From NCBI GenBank assembly GCA_002401545.1, contig NVTJ01000050.1, forward strand, positions 1-19,648: a stretch of 19,648 bases of DNA. Direction: 5' to 3'. The stretch is from Alphaproteobacteria bacterium (GTDB lineage Bacteria; Pseudomonadota; Alphaproteobacteria; Sphingomonadales; Emcibacteraceae). Below, in pieces: positions 14,840-19,648 of this stretch (positions are counted from its first letter, which is position 1; the number at the start of each line of letters is the position of its first letter). A model generated the notes under the pieces. The model made no database searches. It worked only from the letters and a program-made list of their open reading frames with translations, and was not told where the DNA came from. The position numbers and the translations under genes were made by a program.

Positions 14840-15790
14840 ATGCTATTCAGGTTTCTAAAGTCATCGGATGTGAAATCCAGCGAGATCACACCGGAAAATA
14901 TATATCACAACCGCCGTGAATTCATTCAGGCCAGCGCCCTTTTGGGAATAGGTGCCGTGGCATTGGGGCTGAATATTCCACAGGCCAGAGCAGACGTGCT
15001 GGCAAATATCACCCGTAGCGGAACCTATGACACCGATGAAAAACAGACACCCTACAGGGCGGTAACCGGTTATAATAATTTTTATGAATTCGGCACCGGA
15101 AAGGATGATCCGGCGCGTAATGCCCATACCCTCCGTCCCCGGCCCTGGACGGTGAAGGTGGATGGCCATGTGGAAAATCCCGGCGACTATGACATTGACG
15201 ATCTGATCAGGCCCCACACCCTGCAGGAACGCATCTACCGTATGCGCTGTGTGGAGGCATGGTCCATGGTCATCCCCTGGGTCGGTATTCCGTTGGCAGA
15301 TATTATTAACAGGCTTGGTCCCACCTCAAAGGCCAAGTATATCCTCTTTGAAACGCTGGTTGACAGAAAACAGATGCCGGGACAGTCGCGCCGGGTGATC
15401 AAATGGCCTTACGCCGAAGGTCTGCGTATGGATGAGGCGATGAATCCGCTGACCCTGATGGCGGTGGGTTTATATGGCGAGACCCTGCCAAACCAAAATG
15501 GTGCCCCCCTGCGGTTGGTGGTGCCGTGGAAATATGGCTTCAAAGGCATAAAATCCATTGTCCGTATCAGTTTTGTGAAAAACCGGCCCCGCAACAGCTG
15601 GAAACGGCTGGCACCTAAGGAATATGGTTTTTTCGCCAATGTGAATCCGGATGTGGATCATCCGCGCTGGACCCAGGCCAATGAGCGCCGCATCGGCGAA
15701 TTCCGCCGACGCGACACGTTGATGTTTAATGGCTACGGCGAGGAAGTGGCCCATATGTATAGCGGCATGAACCTCAAAAAATATTTCTGA
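14840..15790 (+). CDS. msrP: Protein-methionine-sulfoxide reductase catalytic subunit MsrP
   Basis: 316 residues of the sulfite-oxidase-like molybdenum fold. A Tat signal peptide with RREFI (residues 25-29), hydrophobic ASALLGIGAVALGL and an ARA-D cleavage region (about 49-52) sends it folded to the periplasm. YNNFYEFGTGKDDPARNA is the MsrP signature and Cys137 in RMRCVEAW is the expected molybdenum ligand. It reduces methionine sulfoxide in envelope proteins damaged by oxidants, taking electrons from MsrQ. Its TGA overlaps the msrQ ATG by one base, so the two are translated together. Confidence 0.95.
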   Translation: MLFRFLKSSDVKSSEITPENIYHNRREFIQASALLGIGAVALGLNIPQARADVLANITRSGTYDTDEKQTPYRAVTGYNNFYEFGTGKDDPARNAHTLRPRPWTVKVDGHVENPGDYDIDDLIRPHTLQERIYRMRCVEAWSMVIPWVGIPLADIINRLGPTSKAKYILFETLVDRKQMPGQSRRVIKWPYAEGLRMDEAMNPLTLMAVGLYGETLPNQNGAPLRLVVPWKYGFKGIKSIVRISFVKNRPRNSWKRLAPKEYGFFANVNPDVDHPRWTQANERRIGEFRRRDTLMFNGYGEEVAHMYSGMNLKKYF

Positions 15791-16398
15791 TGCCTCTGCC
15801 ATACTTAAAAGCGGTGGTTCATTTTCTGGCGTTATTGCCCGCCGCCTGGCTCATGTGGCAGGGCTGGCTGCTGATAGATTTTCAGGATAATCAGCTCACC
15901 GCCAACCCCATCAAATATATCCATGCCTTCACGGGCGACTGGACGATCCGCTTCATTCTGCTGGGGCTGGCCATCACACCGCTACGCAGAATTTTTGGCT
16001 GGAATATCCTGATAAAATTCCGCCGTATGATCGGGCTTTATGCTTTTTCCTATGTGGTGCTGCACCTGTTGAATTTCATTGTGCTGGATTATTATTTTGA
16101 CTGGCCGACAATTCTGAAAGAGATCATCAAACGGCCCGCGATCACGTTCGGCATGACGGCGATTATATTGCTCACTCCCCTGGCGGTGACCTCCACCAGA
16201 GGCTGGATCAGGCGGCTGGGCGGCAAATGGGGAAAACTTCACAAGCTGATTTATTTGATTGGTATACTGGCAGTGATCCATAACTTCATGATGGTCAAGG
16301 CCGATATTTTCCAGCCGTTGATTCATGGAATTATACTGGCAGGGCTTTTAGGCTACCGCCTTTATGATAAACCGGTCTGGAAAATGAGAAGAACATAA
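15790..16398 (+). CDS. msrQ: Heme-binding membrane subunit MsrQ of the MsrPQ system
   Basis: 202 residues, the normal MsrQ length, with about six hydrophobic helices: LKAVVHFLALLPAAWLMW, the WTIRFILLGLAITPLRR segment, MIGLYAFSYVVLHLLNF, ITFGMTAIILLTPLAV and LHKLIYLIGILAVIHNFMM among them. Conserved histidines in VVLHLLNF, KLHKLIYL and AVIHNFM fit heme-b binding. It passes electrons from the quinone pool or a flavin reductase to MsrP in the periplasm. ATG overlaps the msrP stop. A hairpin terminator begins 2 bp after its stop. Confidence 0.93.
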   Translation: MPLPYLKAVVHFLALLPAAWLMWQGWLLIDFQDNQLTANPIKYIHAFTGDWTIRFILLGLAITPLRRIFGWNILIKFRRMIGLYAFSYVVLHLLNFIVLDYYFDWPTILKEIIKRPAITFGMTAIILLTPLAVTSTRGWIRRLGGKWGKLHKLIYLIGILAVIHNFMMVKADIFQPLIHGIILAGLLGYRLYDKPVWKMRRT

Positions 16399-16399
16399 A

Positions 16400-16423
16400 A
16401 AAAGCGATCCGAAGACCGCTTTT
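16400..16423. terminator. Bidirectional intrinsic terminator between msrQ and the PEP-CTERM gene
   Basis: AAAAGCG and CGCTTTT pair around an inner TC/GA pair and a tetraloop. On the plus strand the loop is CGAA with one A-C mismatch, followed by a T-rich run. On the minus strand the mismatch becomes G-U and the loop is C(UUCG)G with a seven-T tail, so it should stop the minus-strand gene more strongly. Confidence 0.8.
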
Positions 16424-16440
16424 ATATTTTGATAAAGGAA

Positions 16441-17079
16441 TTATTTACGCCGTTTGCGGGCGACGGCAAAGCCCATCAGGCCAAGACCAAGAAGCGTCAG
16501 GCCGGTGGGTTCAGGCACGGTTACCCTGACAGCCGAGAATGTCTGGCCACCATCATTACTGACACGCAGGGAATTATTGCCCGAGCAGCAGCTTTCAAAG
16601 CCGAGAAGCTGAAACGAACCGTATCCGCTACCCGTGATGGAAAAATCAATAACGTCACGATTATTCCAGTTGTTCGCCCACCAGATATCATCGGTCCTGA
16701 GAATATCACCGCCATCGGCACCGATTAAAATACCGCCAAGGCCCCAGTCGGCACCCAGCTGAAAATCAGCCGTACCGCCGCCGAGAAAATAATCAATAGT
16801 ATATAATGTGGCAAGGTCGTCATGGCTTCCCGTACCACAATTCTGTTTGCCGCCAACTGCGGTGAATTCCGTGAGGGCAACGGTGCATATGGGGGAACCA
16901 CTATTGAATCTGGCCAGCAGGCTGGTCGCATCATCAGCCGCAAGCACCCTTATATTGTCCGTTGAGCGAACTTCCATTTTGATGCTGCTGAATGTTATGG
17001 GCATGGCATGGGAAGCCGTCACCATGATGAAGCTGAGCAGAGCAGTGACCACAAATATATTAAATATTTTGACAGACAT
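16441..17079 (-). CDS. Secreted PEP-CTERM sorting domain protein
   Basis: 212 residues from the preferred ATG at 17079, which puts a clean signal peptide first: MSVKIFNIFVVTALLSFIMV, then TASHA with cleavage near residue 25. The ATG at 17124 would place 15 charged residues before it. AAGGA lies about 10 bp upstream. The C-terminus is a PEP-CTERM signal: VPEP at 188-191, hydrophobic helix LTLLGLGLMGFAVA, then RKRRK, recognised by an exosortase for processing at the membrane. The middle is rich in Gly, Asp, Trp and Asn, with cysteines in SPICTV, KQNCGTG and the pair ESCCSG followed by LRVSNDGGQTF. That CC pattern may mark a known PEP-CTERM subfamily; I am not certain. Likely an extracellular or surface matrix protein. 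No exosortase is nearby. Confidence 0.87.
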   Translation of the reverse strand: MSVKIFNIFVVTALLSFIMVTASHAMPITFSSIKMEVRSTDNIRVLAADDATSLLARFNSGSPICTVALTEFTAVGGKQNCGTGSHDDLATLYTIDYFLGGGTADFQLGADWGLGGILIGADGGDILRTDDIWWANNWNNRDVIDFSITGSGYGSFQLLGFESCCSGNNSLRVSNDGGQTFSAVRVTVPEPTGLTLLGLGLMGFAVARKRRK

Positions 17080-17263
17080 AGACTTATATTCCTTATGAGT
17101 TCTACAGAGGTAAAATATCCTCAATAAATTACAATATTGTTAATGTTAGCTTAGCAAGAGCCATGCCATATTTGGAAAAACGGCAGAAAACAGCCATTGC
17201 TTGTGAAGGTTGTACGAATTAATATGTAAGAGTGTAAACTATCCTGACAATCTGTCCTGAAAT

Positions 17264-17300
17264 GATACAGTGTTGTATCTTCTGTTTTTTTCCGTAATAT
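17264..17300 (+). promoter_or_regulatory. Candidate promoter and overlapping palindrome for the dienoyl-CoA isomerase gene
   Basis: TTGTAT (17273-17278) and TAATAT (17295-17300) are 16 bp apart. The perfect inverted repeat GATACA-GTGT-TGTATC (17264-17279) overlaps the -35, suggesting a repressor site. The ATG at 17299 would sit inside this -10, which supports the later start at 17335. Confidence 0.45.
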
Positions 17301-17334
17301 GAGCCATTATCTTAAAACCGTAAGGGACGAAGCC

Positions 17335-18153
17335 ATGGACTATACCTCTTTTCAACTGGATATTGCCGCCCATATTGCGACCATTACCCTCTGCAATCCC
17401 CAAAAGGCCAATGCGCTGGGGGAAGATTTCTGGACGGAATTTGCCCAGGTGTTTGACCATATCACTGAGGACCCGGAGGTCAGGGTGGTAGTGGTGGCCT
17501 CCTCAGGCAAGCATTTTACCTCAGGCATTGATCTTGGCTATCTGCAGACCACATTGCCGCCTGCGGATGCTGATCCGGCCCGGGCCATGGATAAATTACG
17601 CCGCCATGTGAAATTCCTGCAAGCCCCGTTCGAGGCGATTGATAACTGCCGGGTTCCGGTGCTGGCGGCGGTTCAGGGGGGATGCTTTGGCGCCGGGGTT
17701 GATCTGGTATCGGCCTGCGATATCCGTTACGTGAGTGCGGATGCTTTTTTTATCATTCAGGAAATAAATATTGGCATGGTGGCTGACCTTGGTACCCTGC
17801 AGCGTATGCCCCGGCAAATCCCCGATGGGCTGATGCGGGAACTGGCCTATACGGGCCGGAAATATCTGGCGGAAGAAGCGCTGGCCACGGGTTATGTCAC
17901 CCATGTGTCCGCCGATCATGAAGCGCTTTTGGATCATGTGATGACTATTGCGGCGCAGATTGCCGCGCAGTCCCCGCTGGCCATAGTGGGCAGCAAGGAA
18001 ATGCTCAAGCATACCCGTGATCATAATGTGGCAGATGGCCTTGATTATATTGCGGCGTGGAATGCAGGCATGTTGTCTCAAGCCGATGTGATCAAGGGCG
18101 CGGTGGCGGCCTTGTCCAAAAGTGAAGCGGAATTTGATGACCTTCTGGATTAG
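17335..18153 (+). CDS. Delta(3,5)-delta(2,4)-dienoyl-CoA isomerase (ECH1-type crotonase)
   Basis: 272 residues from ATG 17335, chosen because AAGGGA (17322-17327) lies 7 bp before it. The crotonase oxyanion loop HFTSGIDL is at 60-67. The protein follows mammalian ECH1 closely: GGCFGAGVDLVSACDIRY, DAFFIIQEINIG, ADLGTLQRMP and, near the end, RDHNVADGLDYIAAWN. The three acids of rat ECH1 (Asp176, Glu196, Asp204) align to Asp123, Glu143 and Asp151 with the same spacing of 20 and 8 residues. It shifts double bonds in dienoyl-CoA made from odd-numbered unsaturated fatty acids, feeding beta-oxidation. It appears monocistronic; its stop overlaps the convergent xerC stop by 4 bp. Confidence 0.88.
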   Translation: MDYTSFQLDIAAHIATITLCNPQKANALGEDFWTEFAQVFDHITEDPEVRVVVVASSGKHFTSGIDLGYLQTTLPPADADPARAMDKLRRHVKFLQAPFEAIDNCRVPVLAAVQGGCFGAGVDLVSACDIRYVSADAFFIIQEINIGMVADLGTLQRMPRQIPDGLMRELAYTGRKYLAEEALATGYVTHVSADHEALLDHVMTIAAQIAAQSPLAIVGSKEMLKHTRDHNVADGLDYIAAWNAGMLSQADVIKGAVAALSKSEAEFDDLLD

Positions 18154-19085
18154 TTACCCGCTCCCGGATGGGCATTGTTATAGACATCCATCAGGTATGC
18201 GGTATCCACATCGGTGTAATGCTGGGTGCTGCTGAGTGAGGCATGACCCAGCAGTTCCTGAATTGTGCGCAGATCGCCGCCCGCAGTCAGCAGATGGGTG
18301 GCAAAACTATGGCGCAGGGCATGGGGGGTTGCCGACGGCGGCAGGCCGAGGACGGCGCGCAGTTTCTGCATGGCAAGCTGGATCATGCGCGCATTGAGCC
18401 GCCGGCGTTGAACCCCGATAAAAAGCGGCCCGTCCGGGGTCAGCACATGGGGACAGCTTTCAATATAGGTCTCAATAGCCGCACGCACCACCGGCAGCAT
18501 GGGTATCAGCCTTTCTTTGTTGCGCTTGCCCATGACCTTCAGCATATCGCCTTCGGGCAGGTCTGACCGGTTTAAATTCAAGGCCTCTGAAATGCGCAAA
18601 CCACAGCCATATAACAGGGTCAGCACCGCAATATCCCGGTCCCCGACCCATGTTTCAGTGGCAAAATCAGCCACGTTCGCCAGAGCTCTTTTTGCCGCCT
18701 GTTCGTCCAGTGGCCGGGGCAGTCGTCTTGGCAGTTTCGGGGAACTGATGGCATTGAGGGCATCATTCTGCAGGATTTCATTCTGACGGAGATATTTAAA
18801 AAACGCCCTGATGGCACTGAGGGTTCGCGCCACAGAAGCCGGGGTCAGCCCGTCCCGCCGCCTGTGCGCCAGGAACGACCGGAAATCCACAGGGCTGAGC
18901 TTGCCAAGATCAGCGGGGGTCGGGGCCTGTCCCAGATGATCGGCGAGGAAGGTGAAAAAGACCGTTATATCCCGCTGGTAAGCATCACAGGTATGCTCGG
19001 AGGAACGCCTTTCCGCTTTAAGATAGTTTAACCAGCCCTTCAACAAGGGCATCAGGGCGGGATATATAGCAGGGTTTGTGGTCAT
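18150..19085 (-). CDS. xerC: Tyrosine recombinase XerC
   Basis: 311 residues with the SAM-like core-binding domain (WLNYLKAERRSSEHT through FFKYLRQNEI) and the catalytic domain. All six catalytic positions are present: Arg164 in GCGLRISEAL, Lys187 in GKRNKER, His255 and Arg258 in HALRHSFATH, His281 in LLGHASLSSTQHY and nucleophile Tyr290. The C-terminal tail is that of chromosomal Xer proteins. It acts with XerD at dif to resolve chromosome dimers. The DUF484 gene upstream on the same strand is 25 bp away, a conserved pairing. This is a housekeeping recombinase, not a sign of a mobile element. Confidence 0.94.
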   Translation of the reverse strand: MTTNPAIYPALMPLLKGWLNYLKAERRSSEHTCDAYQRDITVFFTFLADHLGQAPTPADLGKLSPVDFRSFLAHRRRDGLTPASVARTLSAIRAFFKYLRQNEILQNDALNAISSPKLPRRLPRPLDEQAAKRALANVADFATETWVGDRDIAVLTLLYGCGLRISEALNLNRSDLPEGDMLKVMGKRNKERLIPMLPVVRAAIETYIESCPHVLTPDGPLFIGVQRRRLNARMIQLAMQKLRAVLGLPPSATPHALRHSFATHLLTAGGDLRTIQELLGHASLSSTQHYTDVDTAYLMDVYNNAHPGAGN

Positions 19086-19110
19086 GGGACCAGTATAGCA
19101 GCCTTGCGGT

Positions 19111-19648
19111 TTATTTGGAAAGCAGGCTTTTCAGCTGGCCGTGAAAGGCGGCGGCAAGAAAGCGCAAGAGTTCGGTGCCCTGACCGGGGGTGAAAAATGC
19201 CTCGTCCCGGCTGCCAAAGGCCAGAATGCCAAGGGGGTTATGGTCGCTTTTTTCGATTCGAATCAGGGCTTCTGCTTTGATCAGCGGGGTGGCGGGGCCA
19301 TAAATTATTTCGGCAGCCTTCACATTGCCGCGCAGGATGGCCGCATTCTCATGACCGAGAAATCCGTTGATGATCCCCTTTTTCAACAGGCGGATATTAT
19401 TCTGTTCCGGGATTTTTTTCTTGTCTTTTTCAAAGCAGATGGTGATGCTGTCGACCTGCAATATCTGAGGCCAGTCATTGCAGACCATATGGCATAAATG
19501 GTCGAAATCCCGAGCTTCCGGCAGACATAATACCGCCGCATGTATGCGGGCCTGGGTGGTCATATTGCTGCGGGAGGCATAGATCAGGGACCCTTGAGCT
19601 TCATTCAGGCTGGTGACTTCATTTTGCAGGCGGTCCAGTAAAATAGCC
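19111..19648 (-). CDS. DUF484 family protein (5'-truncated by window end)
   Basis: The frame stays open from the stop at 19111 to the window end, 28 codons before the first ATG at 19563. The residues there (LQNEVTSLNEAQGSLIYASR) look like the coiled N-terminal part of DUF484 proteins. So the gene continues outside and this ATG is internal. The visible GAF-like part has NMTTQARIHAAVLCLPEARD, VDSITICFE, and the end GILAFGSRDEAFFTPGQGTE followed by LRFLAAAFHGQL, which is typical of DUF484. Molecular function is unknown; it is commonly encoded directly before xerC, as here. Confidence 0.85.
   Translation of the reverse strand, partial: AILLDRLQNEVTSLNEAQGSLIYASRSNMTTQARIHAAVLCLPEARDFDHLCHMVCNDWPQILQVDSITICFEKDKKKIPEQNNIRLLKKGIINGFLGHENAAILRGNVKAAEIIYGPATPLIKAEALIRIEKSDHNPLGILAFGSRDEAFFTPGQGTELLRFLAAAFHGQLKSLLSK

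Noticed and set aside
18150..19085. Tyrosine recombinase as a sign of an integrated element
   Set aside because: All features and the DUF484 neighbour identify chromosomal XerC; no phage genes or attachment repeats nearby.

Overview
The window is a gene-dense, chromosome-type stretch of roughly balanced base composition (about half GC by eye). It most likely comes from a free-living, probably aquatic, aerobic alphaproteobacterium. Pointers are a DUF484-xerC pair of alphaproteobacterial type, MsrPQ, a PEP-CTERM/exosortase-sorted secreted protein, and aromatic and acyl-CoA catabolism with MarR regulators. I see no phage, insertion sequence, CRISPR array, rRNA or complete tRNA. The placement is inferred from protein features, not from a marker gene.

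Region 1 (1-5239): a plus-strand operon of five genes. It starts with the C-terminal half of a bifunctional flavin monooxygenase/old-yellow-enzyme fusion of the 2-aminobenzoyl-CoA monooxygenase/reductase (salicylyl-CoA 5-hydroxylase-like) family. An SDR dehydrogenase, a MarR regulator, an atypical crotonase and an acyl-CoA dehydrogenase follow. A hotdog thioesterase converges on this operon, and a stand-alone Lrp/AsnC ligand-binding (RAM) domain protein diverges from the thioesterase. Together they look like a CoA-dependent, beta-oxidation-like route for an ortho-substituted benzoate (anthranilate or salicylate). The CoA ligase and the start of the fusion would lie upstream.

Region 2 (5240-9623): hemN (anaerobic coproporphyrinogen III dehydrogenase) with a possible FNR-type site in front, then a MarR repressor divergent from fahA-maiA-SDR. 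These are the last two steps of the homogentisate (tyrosine/phenylalanine) pathway plus an RhlG-like reductase. The 129-bp divergent region has a near-consensus sigma70 promoter (TTGAAA-17-TATAAT) whose -35 is buried in overlapping imperfect palindromes, a clear candidate MarR operator. No homogentisate dioxygenase is present.

Region 3 (9627-12600): a cytosolic M14 carboxypeptidase and, divergently, a POT-family proton/peptide symporter. Together they suggest peptide uptake and trimming. The 286 bp between their starts hold a tRNA T-arm-like hairpin and a doubtful small ORF.

Region 4 (12601-14839): a Uup-type ABC-F ATPase flanked on both sides, in inverted orientation, by two copies of a G-rich stem-loop repeat. 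The small-hairpin arms differ between copies but remain paired.

Region 5 (14840-17124): msrPQ (periplasmic methionine sulfoxide repair), a bidirectional terminator, and a PEP-CTERM secreted protein. Region 6 (17125-19648): a dienoyl-CoA isomerase of ECH1 type with all three catalytic acids, XerC, and a DUF484 gene cut by the window end.

The genes are mostly ordinary. The items most worth following are the structured inverted repeat pair around uup, the fahA operator/promoter, the crotonase lacking both usual glutamates, and the pattern of convergent genes that overlap or abut with no room for terminators.
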